NCBI GenBank assembly: GCA_038231175.1
Contig: JBBRLU010000012.1
Location: 1-21,774 of the forward strand
Source: UBA4729 sp038231175
GTDB lineage: Bacteria > Patescibacteriota > Saccharimonadia > Saccharimonadales > UBA4665
Direction of reading: 5' to 3'
Length of the DNA: 21,774 nt
The notes below the pieces were generated by a model. It had not been told where the DNA came from. It did no database searches and saw only the letters and a program-made list of their open reading frames with translations. Positions 1 to 7,894 of this stretch are shown one piece after another (within the stretch, counting starts at the first letter, position 1; every line of letters starts with the position of its first letter). The position numbers and the translations under genes are program-made.

Positions 1-939
1 GAAAAGACCCTGCAGAAATACGTCATCGGTCAGGAAGAGGCGGTATCAGCCGTTTCCCGCGCCGTGCGCCGTAACCGTAGCGGTATCGGTAGCGAAAAGC
101 GCCCGATCGGGTCATTCGTCTTCCTCGGTCCGACCGGTGTCGGTAAGACCGAACTGGCACGGGTATTAGCCCGTGAATTCTTCGGCTCCGAAGAGAACCT
201 GGTCAAGATCGATATGAGTGAATTCAGCGAGCGCCACAACGTCTCACGCCTGGTCGGGGCGCCGGCTGGCTACGTCGGCTATGACGAAGGTGGGCAGTTA
301 ACCGATAAGATCCGCCGCCAACCATATAGCTTAGTGCTGTTCGACGAGATCGAGAAAGCCCACCCCGACGTCTTTAATATGCTGCTGCAGATGCTGGAAG
401 ACGGCTATCTGACCGACGCCAAGGGCCGCAAGATCGACTTTACCAACACCATCGTCATCATGACCAGCAACATTGGCGCCGATAAGTTACAGAAAGAAGC
501 CAGCTTCGGCTTCCGGGTCCGCAACGCCGGCGACCAGAAAGATCTGGATGCCCTCCACGAAACCAACGAGAGTCGCGTCCGCGATGAACTGAAGAAGCTG
601 CTGCGCCCCGAACTGCTCAACCGCATCGACAAGACGATTGTCTTCCGGGCCCTGACCCAAAAAGACATCTTTAAGATCATCGACCTCCAGATCGACGAAT
701 TAAAGAGTCGGCTCCAACGTAAGGGACTGAGCCTGCAGTTGTCGCCAACGGCCAAGCAGTACCTGCTCGACAAGGGCTACGATGCTCACAACGGCGTCCG
801 GCCGCTGCGGCGCCTGATCCAGGATACTATCGAGGACCACTTGGCGCTCGACCTGCTAGCCGATAAGTACGCCAAGGGTAACATCATCCAGGTGGCTACT
901 AAGAAGGGTAATCTGAGCTACGTGACGGCTAACGAATAG
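1..939 (+). CDS. clpC: ATP-dependent Clp protease ATPase subunit ClpC, C-terminal part (5' end outside window)
   Basis: This is the second AAA+ module (D2) of a Hsp100 unfoldase that threads proteins into ClpP in the cytoplasm. Reading frame 1 is open from base 1, so the N-domain, D1 and start codon lie outside the window. In the 312 visible residues, Walker A GPTGVGKT is at 43-50, the pore loop around GYVGYDEGG at 90-98, Walker B VLFDEIEKAH at 112-121, sensor-1 TSN at 155-157, arginine finger LNRID at 206-210 and sensor-2 GVRPLRR at 265-271. An FGF tripeptide at 169-171 falls where ClpC proteins carry their LGF-type ClpP-docking loop. That favours ClpC over ClpB, which lacks the loop. A clpP gene lies 17 kb downstream. 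The next gene starts 17 bases after the stop and is probably cotranscribed. The family call is firm; ClpC versus a related ClpA/ClpE type is slightly less certain. Confidence 0.93.
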   Translation, partial: EKTLQKYVIGQEEAVSAVSRAVRRNRSGIGSEKRPIGSFVFLGPTGVGKTELARVLAREFFGSEENLVKIDMSEFSERHNVSRLVGAPAGYVGYDEGGQLTDKIRRQPYSLVLFDEIEKAHPDVFNMLLQMLEDGYLTDAKGRKIDFTNTIVIMTSNIGADKLQKEASFGFRVRNAGDQKDLDALHETNESRVRDELKKLLRPELLNRIDKTIVFRALTQKDIFKIIDLQIDELKSRLQRKGLSLQLSPTAKQYLLDKGYDAHNGVRPLRRLIQDTIEDHLALDLLADKYAKGNIIQVATKKGNLSYVTANE

Positions 940-955
940 CTAGCTGGGTAGCAAT

Positions 956-1972
956 ATGTCCAGACACCAACGGATCTCAGTCATGAACAGCAAAGGCGCT
1001 GCACGCATCAGCTTCAGCGGCGTCTTTGCCGGACTACTTTTATTGACTGTCATCGGCGGCTTCGTTTTTCGGCAACAGCTGCAGGATAGGCTGAAACTGT
1101 ACGACTACACGGCGCCAGCGGCCATTGCCGACATCGCTACCCAGGATGGTTTCCAGCCCAGTGTTCGCCGGGTGTTCTACGTCAATCATCCGCTGCTGCA
1201 GGACAAATCGACCTTTACTACGGCCTGCCCCAACGGCGGAGGTGAAAAGACCATCATCCTAGGCTGTTACCACGGCAACCAGAACGGTATCTACTTATTG
1301 CAAGTTAACGATAGCCGCTTGAATGGCGTTACCCAAGTTACGGCCGCCCACGAGATGCTGCACGCTGCCTACGACCGCTTATCTAAAAAAGATCGGCACG
1401 ATGTCGACGCTAAATTAGTCGATTATTACAGCCATGATCTTCACGATCAGCGTATCAAGGACACGATCGAGAGCTATAAGAAATCCGAACCGAACGACGT
1501 CGTCAACGAGATGCACAGCGTCTTCGGCACCGAAGTCGCCAGCTTGCCACCGGCTTTGGAAAGCTACTACAGGCAATACTTCGTCGACCGGACTAAAGTC
1601 ACCGGCTACGCCGCCCAGTACCAGAATGAGTTCAGCTCCCGGCAAGCGACAATCAAACGGGATGACGAGCAACTGGGGAACTTCAAGCAGCGCATCGAGA
1701 CAATCGAGGCCGGCCTTGGCGCGGTCCAGGGCCAGATCAGCAGCCGTCAACTGCAATTGACGGCCCAACGACGCAGCGGCGATAGCGCCGGCTACAACGC
1801 CGGTGTGCCAGGCTACAACAGCCTGATCGACAGTTATAATTCGCAAGTCCGGTCAGTTCAGCAGTTGGTCGGTCAGTATAATCAGCTGGTCGCTGATCGT
1901 AATGTCCTAGCAGCCGAGATCTCGGAGCTCAGCGACGCCCTTAGTACCAGCGCCACCCAGATCAGACAGTAA
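956..1972 (+). CDS. Membrane-anchored putative zinc metallopeptidase (HEMLH) with coiled-coil C-terminus
   Basis: A 338-residue protein with a short basic N-terminus and one hydrophobic segment at about 19-38, so most of it should lie outside the membrane. Residues 132-136 read HEMLH, a canonical HExxH zinc-peptidase motif within a helix-like stretch (TAAHEMLHAAYDRL). Downstream acidic or His residues around NEMHSVFGTE (184-193) could supply a third metal ligand. Cys91 and Cys104, separated by a Gly-rich stretch, could form an extracytoplasmic disulfide. Residues from about 225 are Gln/Arg-rich and coiled-coil-like, with a recurring tyrosine-asparagine pattern (YNSLIDSYNSQ, then GQYNQLV) at 287-311. 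It starts 17 bases after the clpC stop and may be cotranscribed; the RBS is weak, and ATG 983 (Met10) is an alternative start that keeps the membrane segment. From memory, similar proteins occur in Saccharibacteria, always unnamed. The substrate is unknown, and the peptidase role is inferred from the motif only. Confidence 0.8.
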   Translation: MSRHQRISVMNSKGAARISFSGVFAGLLLLTVIGGFVFRQQLQDRLKLYDYTAPAAIADIATQDGFQPSVRRVFYVNHPLLQDKSTFTTACPNGGGEKTIILGCYHGNQNGIYLLQVNDSRLNGVTQVTAAHEMLHAAYDRLSKKDRHDVDAKLVDYYSHDLHDQRIKDTIESYKKSEPNDVVNEMHSVFGTEVASLPPALESYYRQYFVDRTKVTGYAAQYQNEFSSRQATIKRDDEQLGNFKQRIETIEAGLGAVQGQISSRQLQLTAQRRSGDSAGYNAGVPGYNSLIDSYNSQVRSVQQLVGQYNQLVADRNVLAAEISELSDALSTSATQIRQ

Positions 1973-1975
1973 GCG

Positions 1976-1984
1976 TGATACACT
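1976..1984 (+). promoter_or_regulatory. Extended -10 promoter for radA (TGA-TACACT)
   Basis: TGATACACT matches the extended -10 form TGnTAtaaT. No -35 box is visible at the usual distance. The predicted transcription start near 1991 would leave a 14-base leader containing the AGAGGAG ribosome-binding site at 1992-1998. It lies just after the stop codon of the preceding gene. Confidence 0.5.
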
Positions 1985-2004
1985 AATTCTAAGAGGAGTA
2001 ATTG

Positions 2005-3354
2005 ATGGCTAAACGTTCCGCCAGCCGCTACGAATGTTCTAATTGTGGTGCCCAAAGCGGTAGCTACGCCGGACGCTGCTCGCAGTGTGGTGAATGGAAC
2101 ACCATGCAGGAGCAGCTGACCGGCACGGCCGTCGAGGCCAGTGTCAAGAGCGGCCGCCAATTACAAGCCCAATCGGTAGCGGCTTCAGTGGCGGCCGATC
2201 AGCCGCGGCTTAAAACCGGCATGACCGACGTCGACCTGGTCTTTGGTGGCGGTATCGTGGCCGGCAGCGTCAATCTGATCGCCGGTCAGCCGGGTATCGG
2301 TAAGAGTACGCTGTTACTGCAGCTGGCCTACGCCGTGTCGACCCAGGTACCGGTACTCTACGTCAGCGGCGAGGAGTCGGCCTACCAGATCGGCTTACGG
2401 GCTGAGCGCCTCGGCACGCTCCGGCCTGAGCTACAATTGGCCACCAGTTCTTCGGCTGATGACATCGCCGCCACCATCGCTAACGGCGCTTATCAGTTAG
2501 TCATCGTCGACTCCATCCAGACCCTACAGGCCAGCGCCATCGCCTCGGCTGCCGGTACCGTGACTCAGATTACCAATAGTACTCACCTGATCACAGCTGC
2601 CGCCAAACAATCGGGTACGGCCGTCGTCTTGGTCGGTCACGTTACTAAGGAGGGTGCTATCGCCGGGCCCAAAGTCTTAGAGCACGTCGTCGACGTCGTG
2701 CTGCAGCTCGAGGGTGACCGTTACGGTGGTTTCAAGATACTGCGTGCCATCAAGAACCGCTTCGGTTCGACCAACGAGGCCGGCATCTTCGAGATGGCCG
2801 ATCAGGGGCTCCAGCCGGTCGAAAATCCGTCGGCGGCACTGCTGGCCGAACGCCAGATCAGTGATGGCTCGGTCGTCTTAGCGACATTGGAAGGCACCCG
2901 GCCGCTACTGGTCGAGGTCCAGGCATTAGTCAATAAATCGAGTTATGGCTACCCCAAGCGAGCAGCCAGCGGCTTCGATCTGAATCGGCTCAACCTGTTG
3001 GTAGCGATGTTGGAACGCCGCACCAAGCTTAATTTATCAGAACAGGACATTTATATAAACATCGTTGGCGGTATGCGGATTACCGAGCCGGCGGCCGACC
3101 TGGCGATCTGTCTGGCTATCGGCTCAGCCGCCAAAGGCTTACAGCTCAAGCAGAACGCCGTCGTTTTCGGCGAGGTCGGCTTGTCCGGCGAGGTCCGCCA
3201 CGTGCCACACGCCGACAAACGACTAGCCGAGGCTCAGAAATTAGGCTTTGATGGTGCTATCGGGCCAAGCCAGAAGTCCGGCAAGAAACTGACCGGGCTG
3301 CACTCGGTGACTGATGTCCGCAGCGCCCTCAATCAATTCTTAGAAAAAGACTAA
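2005..3354 (+). CDS. radA: DNA repair protein RadA (Sms)
   Basis: RadA is a RecA-like, hexameric DNA-branch-migration ATPase that helps process recombination intermediates. The 449 residues match the usual family length. Order of domains: a four-cysteine zinc finger C11-x2-C14-x10-C25-x2-C28; Walker A GQPGIGKS at 94-101; Walker B around LVIVDS at 165-170; the RadA signature KNRFG at 250-254; and a Lon-protease-like C-terminal domain from about 270. I chose ATG 2005 because AGAGGAG at 1992-1998 lies 6 bases upstream. A TTG one codon earlier (2002) is in frame but spaced less well. The gene ends 5 bases from the stop of the convergent PBP gene, so there is no room for a dedicated terminator between them. 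Confidence 0.97.
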   Translation: MAKRSASRYECSNCGAQSGSYAGRCSQCGEWNTMQEQLTGTAVEASVKSGRQLQAQSVAASVAADQPRLKTGMTDVDLVFGGGIVAGSVNLIAGQPGIGKSTLLLQLAYAVSTQVPVLYVSGEESAYQIGLRAERLGTLRPELQLATSSSADDIAATIANGAYQLVIVDSIQTLQASAIASAAGTVTQITNSTHLITAAAKQSGTAVVLVGHVTKEGAIAGPKVLEHVVDVVLQLEGDRYGGFKILRAIKNRFGSTNEAGIFEMADQGLQPVENPSAALLAERQISDGSVVLATLEGTRPLLVEVQALVNKSSYGYPKRAASGFDLNRLNLLVAMLERRTKLNLSEQDIYINIVGGMRITEPAADLAICLAIGSAAKGLQLKQNAVVFGEVGLSGEVRHVPHADKRLAEAQKLGFDGAIGPSQKSGKKLTGLHSVTDVRSALNQFLEKD

Positions 3355-3359
3355 GCTGG

Positions 3360-6300
3360 CTATTGTTTTTTAACCGTGCCAGAAACGGAGTTGCCGTCTT
3401 TCTCGCTCAGCGTGACCGCGGTCCCGACCGGTAGTTGGGGACCGCTCGGAGGTCCGCTACAAGTCGTCGTGCCGTCCGGTACGTTGCTACAAACAAGGAG
3501 GCTAGAAGCGGTGACGGTGTAGGGACCCTTGCCACCGGTCCAGGCGAAGGTGGTCTTAGCGCCGCCCGCGTTTACTGCCGTGAAGTTGCCCAGTGGGCTG
3601 CTGACCACCGCCGTTTGCTGCGGCGGCACCGTAAAATTTAGCGTTGCGCTGTCCGTGCCTTTAAAGAGTACGCTGTCGGTGACGGTGGCTACCAGATTGC
3701 CGCTGCCGGTGCCGCTAGGCGTGTAGGTAAAGCTGACCGTCGATGGCGATTCACTGACCGATTCACTGTGAATTGATTGGCCGTCCAACGTAAAGTTGAC
3801 GGTGCCGGGGAACTCGGCATACTGGGCATCGCTGAGCGGGTGCGTACCCTGGGATACGGCGGCCGTGATCGTGCAACTGGTGTCGCAGCTGGCAGGGGCT
3901 GTCAGGGTGACGGTCGGTGGGGCGTCATTACAGTTGTGGACGTCGTCCTGCGGAGCGGCGGTGGTCGTGGCACTGGGGGTAGCACTGGTCAGGTTGGCTT
4001 TACCACCGCTGAAGACGTCGATATTCCAGAAGTTAGCGTTGCCGTTAGTCACGGTCTGTTTGGCATCGGCCGGCGTACAGCTGGTAGCTAGTTTGCCGGA
4101 CACCCGGTCGGTCGTGGCCGAGGTACTGTTCTTGTTGTCTCCACCGATGTAGTAACCAGGATAGAGATCGTTGGTCGGGCTGGGTTCGATGCTGCCAAGG
4201 GCGACGTGATTGCGCACCACGAAGGCCGGGGCGGTCTTGATGGTCGAGGGCTGAACCCAGTTTACCGGTTTTTCGTTGGCGTGAGCGTACTCCATCCAGC
4301 CTCGGGTAAGGGGTGAGGTCAGGTTTTCCATACTCGAGCGCAGCGTAACATGGCGATTATGGTTGCCGACCCATGACACGAAGGCGTACTTTGGCGACCA
4401 GCTAGTCATCAGACCGTCGTAACCATCGTTAGTGGTACCGGTCTTGACGGCAAAGTTCCAACCGTTCTTCTGAGCCTGGAACTTATAACTAGTCGGTAGG
4501 TAGGAGGCTTTGGGATCACTGGCCATGTTGTTAACGATGTAGGCAGCGTCGGCTTTGATGACCTGGTTGGCCGCCGGCTGGGTCCAGACGTAGAGGTTCT
4601 TCTTACCGGCATCGGTCACCTTAAGGATGTAGGTCCGAGGAATGGCGTTACCAAGGCGGGCCAGAGTCGACAGACCGTTGACGTGATCGTCGAGGTGCAG
4701 GTAAGCACCATCGCCGATCGCCGAGGCGGCGTAACATTGGCTGACAACCGTCAGGGCCTCGTCGCCGTAGCAGTTGTAGGTATTCTTATGTTTGGCGTTG
4801 GCGTAGGTATTGGCCATCATGGCGGTAGCGGTGCTGATGACCTTGTTGATAGAGGCCACCCGGCCGGCGCTGGTGTCGTTAGGCACTGATGACAGCATCG
4901 CCTTGACGGCCGGCACGTTGCGCGAACCACCTAAGGCGTAACGTAAGCTGATAGCACCGGGGTATCGGAAATCGTAATCCTGCAAACAGTTGCCACCATC
5001 TTTGGGACGATTCTTATTAGTACAAGGGTAGCCCGGGATGACCGTCTGACTGTCGTAGAGCACCGAACCGGCGCCGACGTTATTATTGTTATTAATCAGC
5101 GTTGCATAGTCGTATGGTTTAAAGCTGGAGCCTGGTGGAATCAGGATGCCGGCGGCGTAATTATTCTGGCCGTAGTCAGGGTTGTAAAAATCGGTGCCAC
5201 CGACTAAGGAAACTATCTGACCGGTCTGAACCTCCTCGCCAACAACCGCTTCCTGGTCGGCGCCGTAACGGCTGATGTTCTTCAGATTGCTGGCAACCAG
5301 TTCCTCGGCTTTGTTCTGAAGGTCTAAGTTAAGCGTGGTGGTAACTTTCCAACCGCCACGTTGGACGATGTTAGCACCATATTTCTGTTGCAGTTCCTGC
5401 TTGGCGGCCAGCACGAAATAGGGAGCCTTGATGCCTTGGTACTTCGGTGACTGTGGTTTGACCTGGGCTAGCACGTCGACTTTTTTAGCCGCCGCCGCTT
5501 CGGCAGGCTTGATGTAGCCCTGCTTGACCATCTGGTCGAGGATGTAATGCTGTCGACCGATCAAGGCCGGCTGGTTAAAGGTATCGGCGGTGACGGCCGG
5601 GTTGAACCGACTACTGCCGTAAGGTGAGTAGTAGCTGGGAGCTTGGGGAATGGCCGCCAGCATGGCAGATTGAGATAATGTCAGATCCTTGGCGCTGGTC
5701 TGGAAATAATCGCGGGCCGCGCTTTCGACGCCGTACTCGACGCCACCGTAGGGCGCGGCGTTCAGATAGCCGGTCAGGATATCCTTCTTAGAATACTCAC
5801 GCTCCAGTTCGACGGCCAGGATCAGCTCTTTGACCTTGCGGGTGACGGTACGGTTCTCGGCCCACTGTTCATTTAACTTGACGAACTGCTGGGTAATGGT
5901 CGAACCGCCTTGGACCGAGCCGCCACCGCCTAATATGTCATGGGCGCCGGCTCGGGCAATACCGCGGACGTCGAAGGCACCGTGCTTAAAGAAGTCTTTG
6001 TCTTCGATGGCCACGGTGGCTTGTTTGATGTAGGTTGAAATATTATTGTCTTCGACGGGTATCCGCTTGACGGCGTCGTAATCCTGCCACAGCACGGTCT
6101 GACCGGTTCGGTCGTAGTAGGTGATGCTGCCGCCGAGGTCGCTGCCGGAGATGTCCTTGACTTTTGGTAGATCTTTGCGGAAATAGGCAAACAGACCGAT
6201 GGTTAAAAAGAAGCCGGCAATGATGGCGATACCGATAATCTTCAGGGCTGTGACACCACCTTGGCGACTGAACCAATAGGCAGCCACCCGACGTGGGTGC

Positions 6301-6491
6301 AGACGGTATAGAATCCGCCGTAAGCGATCTTTGGGCAGGGTGCTGAGGTAGGCTGCCTTTTCATTCATGCTGGTCTGTTTGCGAGCTTTGAGGCGGTCGC
6401 TCATGGTGCGGTTTACTTTGATGGTCTTGCCGCTCTGGGTGGTAACTGTGTTACGCGGTCGACGACCGCGGCCTGAACCTGTTGTAGTCAT
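3360..6491 (-). CDS. Class A penicillin-binding protein (bifunctional transglycosylase/transpeptidase), PBP1A type
   Basis: This enzyme polymerises and cross-links peptidoglycan on the outer face of the membrane. The 1043 residues comprise a basic cytoplasmic tail of about 80 residues, one membrane helix at about 82-104, a GT51 glycosyltransferase domain (EDKDFF at 163-168, GGSTITQQ at 195-202) and a penicillin-binding transpeptidase domain with all three active-site motifs: SSFK at 455-458, SRN at 523-525, KTG at 683-685. After about 750 comes an extra 290-residue tail: a Ser/Thr/Ala-rich linker (about 786-848), then beta-rich Ig-like sequence with Thr-rich strands. There is no Cys before residue 490 and ten after it, in five close pairs. 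It is the only minus-strand gene in the window and diverges from tyrS. A GGAG sits 14 bases from the ATG, unusually far, and a five-codon ORF overlaps the start. Confidence 0.96.
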   Translation of the reverse strand: MTTTGSGRGRRPRNTVTTQSGKTIKVNRTMSDRLKARKQTSMNEKAAYLSTLPKDRLRRILYRLHPRRVAAYWFSRQGGVTALKIIGIAIIAGFFLTIGLFAYFRKDLPKVKDISGSDLGGSITYYDRTGQTVLWQDYDAVKRIPVEDNNISTYIKQATVAIEDKDFFKHGAFDVRGIARAGAHDILGGGGSVQGGSTITQQFVKLNEQWAENRTVTRKVKELILAVELEREYSKKDILTGYLNAAPYGGVEYGVESAARDYFQTSAKDLTLSQSAMLAAIPQAPSYYSPYGSSRFNPAVTADTFNQPALIGRQHYILDQMVKQGYIKPAEAAAAKKVDVLAQVKPQSPKYQGIKAPYFVLAAKQELQQKYGANIVQRGGWKVTTTLNLDLQNKAEELVASNLKNISRYGADQEAVVGEEVQTGQIVSLVGGTDFYNPDYGQNNYAAGILIPPGSSFKPYDYATLINNNNNVGAGSVLYDSQTVIPGYPCTNKNRPKDGGNCLQDYDFRYPGAISLRYALGGSRNVPAVKAMLSSVPNDTSAGRVASINKVISTATAMMANTYANAKHKNTYNCYGDEALTVVSQCYAASAIGDGAYLHLDDHVNGLSTLARLGNAIPRTYILKVTDAGKKNLYVWTQPAANQVIKADAAYIVNNMASDPKASYLPTSYKFQAQKNGWNFAVKTGTTNDGYDGLMTSWSPKYAFVSWVGNHNRHVTLRSSMENLTSPLTRGWMEYAHANEKPVNWVQPSTIKTAPAFVVRNHVALGSIEPSPTNDLYPGYYIGGDNKNSTSATTDRVSGKLATSCTPADAKQTVTNGNANFWNIDVFSGGKANLTSATPSATTTAAPQDDVHNCNDAPPTVTLTAPASCDTSCTITAAVSQGTHPLSDAQYAEFPGTVNFTLDGQSIHSESVSESPSTVSFTYTPSGTGSGNLVATVTDSVLFKGTDSATLNFTVPPQQTAVVSSPLGNFTAVNAGGAKTTFAWTGGKGPYTVTASSLLVCSNVPDGTTTCSGPPSGPQLPVGTAVTLSEKDGNSVSGTVKKQ

Positions 6492-6502
6492 AAGAATTCC
6501 AT
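6488..6502 (-). other. Leader mini-ORF (ATG plus three codons and TGA) overlapping the PBP start
   Basis: Between the promoter and the PBP start, the transcript contains ATG-GAA-TTC-TTA-TGA. Its stop overlaps the PBP start codon as ATGA. The only Shine-Dalgarno-like GGAG (complement of 6506-6509) is 3 bases from this ATG and 14 bases from the PBP ATG, so neither spacing is ideal. It could act in translational coupling or be chance. Confidence 0.3.
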
Positions 6503-6525
6503 TTTCTCCGTAAGTTACTAATAAT

Positions 6526-6534
6526 ATTATAGCA
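6526..6534 (-). promoter_or_regulatory. Extended -10 promoter for the PBP gene (TGC-TATAAT)
   Basis: On the minus strand this reads TGCTATAAT, a perfect extended -10. No good -35 is seen 17 bases upstream. Predicted transcription start is near 6519, giving a leader of about 28 bases before the ATG at 6491. It sits back to back with the tyrS promoter at 6569-6577. Confidence 0.75.
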
Positions 6535-6568
6535 AAACGCCACTGTATTCCGGCTATGTTTTTACAAG

Positions 6569-6577
6569 TGGTATACT
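6569..6577 (+). promoter_or_regulatory. Extended -10 promoter for tyrS (TGG-TATACT)
   Basis: TGGTATACT is a near-perfect extended -10. The predicted start near 6584 gives a 16-base leader carrying AAGGAA at 6588-6593, 6 bases before the ATG. No consensus -35 is present. Confidence 0.7.
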
Positions 6578-6599
6578 ACGGCTAATTAAGGAATACACC

Positions 6600-7847
6600 A
6601 TGAAATTATCCGAAGAACTAAGCTGGCGCGGTTTCGTTAATCAGACCACCTATAAAGATGCCGGCGCCCTTGACGGTGAACCGATTACTTTTTACCTCGG
6701 TGTTGACCCGAGCGCCGACTCGATGCAGGTCGGTAACTTCGCGATCGCCATGATGATCCGCCATTTCATAAGCCATGGTCACAAAGCCGTGCTGCTGGTC
6801 GGCGGGGCGACCGGCATGATCGGCGACCCCGATGGTAAGAGCCAGGAACGGGAGCTGCAATCATTAGAAACGATTGCCCACAACAAAGCCGCTATCGCCG
6901 CCCAGTTCCAGCAGATCTTCGACGGCATGGACTTTAGACTGGTCGACAACTACGACTGGTTCAAAGATATGAACTACCTGACCTTTTTGCGCGACGTCGG
7001 TAAGCACGTGCCGCTGCGGACGATGCTGGGCCGTGACTTCGTGTCCAGTCGCCTCGGCGAAGATGGCGCCGGCATCAGTTACGCCGAATTCAGCTACTCG
7101 CTGATCCAAGGCTACGACTTCTTGCATATGAACCGCGAGATGGGCGTCAGCTTGCAAGTCTGTGGCGCCGACCAGTGGGGTAACAGCATCGCCGGCGTCG
7201 ATCTGATCCGCCGAATAACAGGCGCCGAAGCCCACGTCTGGTCAGCTCCGCTGGTCATCAACAAAACCAGCGGTGTTAAATTTGGTAAGACCGAAGCTGG
7301 TGCCATCTGGCTCGACCCGGCTAAGACCAGCCCGACCCAGTTCTACCAGTTCTGGATCAATGTCGATGACGCCGGTGTCGGTGATTACTTGAAGATCTAC
7401 AGCTTACTCACCAAAAATGAGATCGATGGCCTGCTAGCCGAACAGACTGCCGATCCGCGAGCCCGCGTCGCCCAGAAACGGCTGGCCCACGCTGTTACCG
7501 AGCTGGTGCATGGTGCCGAAGCGACGATTGTAGCGGCTGCCGTCACCGGCTACCTGACCGGCGAGAAGCCACTGGCAGCAATTACTGAAAGCCAACTTGC
7601 GGCCCTGAAAAATGAAATAGCCTACCTTGAAGTTTCAGCTGAAACGTCCATCATCGAGGCGCTGGTATCGACCGGTCTGGCCGAGTCGGCTTCTGACGGC
7701 CGTCGATTATTGTCAGCGAACGCCATCAGCCTGAACGGTCAAAAAACGGCCGCCGCTACCTTCGGCGAGGCCGGTTACGCCAGCGGTCGTGTTTTACTGC
7801 GCCGCGGTAAGGCCTTCAAGGATTCGGCCATCATCGAGTGTAACTAG
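6600..7847 (+). CDS. tyrS: Tyrosine--tRNA ligase
   Basis: Charges tRNA-Tyr with tyrosine. At 415 residues it has the normal bacterial TyrS length and order: class I Rossmann catalytic domain, anticodon-binding domain, and a C-terminal S4-like RNA-binding domain from about 349. Family-specific stretches are visible: GGATGMIGDP at 68-77 (E. coli TyrS has GGATGLIGDP) and the KMSKS-equivalent KFGKT at 227-231. The HIGH signature is degenerate. At 43-46 it reads QVGN, so both histidines are replaced, while the surrounding DPSADSMQVGNF framework is intact. The start is fixed by AAGGAA 6 bases before the ATG. Divergent from the PBP gene. Confidence 0.96.
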   Translation: MKLSEELSWRGFVNQTTYKDAGALDGEPITFYLGVDPSADSMQVGNFAIAMMIRHFISHGHKAVLLVGGATGMIGDPDGKSQERELQSLETIAHNKAAIAAQFQQIFDGMDFRLVDNYDWFKDMNYLTFLRDVGKHVPLRTMLGRDFVSSRLGEDGAGISYAEFSYSLIQGYDFLHMNREMGVSLQVCGADQWGNSIAGVDLIRRITGAEAHVWSAPLVINKTSGVKFGKTEAGAIWLDPAKTSPTQFYQFWINVDDAGVGDYLKIYSLLTKNEIDGLLAEQTADPRARVAQKRLAHAVTELVHGAEATIVAAAVTGYLTGEKPLAAITESQLAALKNEIAYLEVSAETSIIEALVSTGLAESASDGRRLLSANAISLNGQKTAAATFGEAGYASGRVLLRRGKAFKDSAIIECN

Positions 7848-7879
7848 CCAATTTGGCATATATACATATATTCGGAGGC

Positions 7880-7888
7880 TGATATACT
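7880..7888 (+). promoter_or_regulatory. Extended -10 promoter for the methyltransferase gene (TGA-TATACT)
   Basis: TGATATACT lies so that the last base of the hexamer (7888) is 7 positions before the A of the ATG (7895). The A is therefore the predicted +1 and the mRNA would be leaderless. A GGAGG at 7874-7878 is upstream of the box, would not be transcribed, and is too far from the ATG to act as a ribosome-binding site. Confidence 0.65.
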
Positions 7889-7894
7889 TCTGAC

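Noticed and set aside
3351..3375. Bidirectional terminator between radA and the PBP gene
   Set aside because: A-rich and T-rich flanks exist, but only a 3-base stem (AGC/GCT) can form between them.
7847..7857. Palindrome GCCAA-T-TTGGC at the tyrS stop
   Set aside because: Eleven bases with a single-base centre cannot form a hairpin, and no T-run follows; likely chance.
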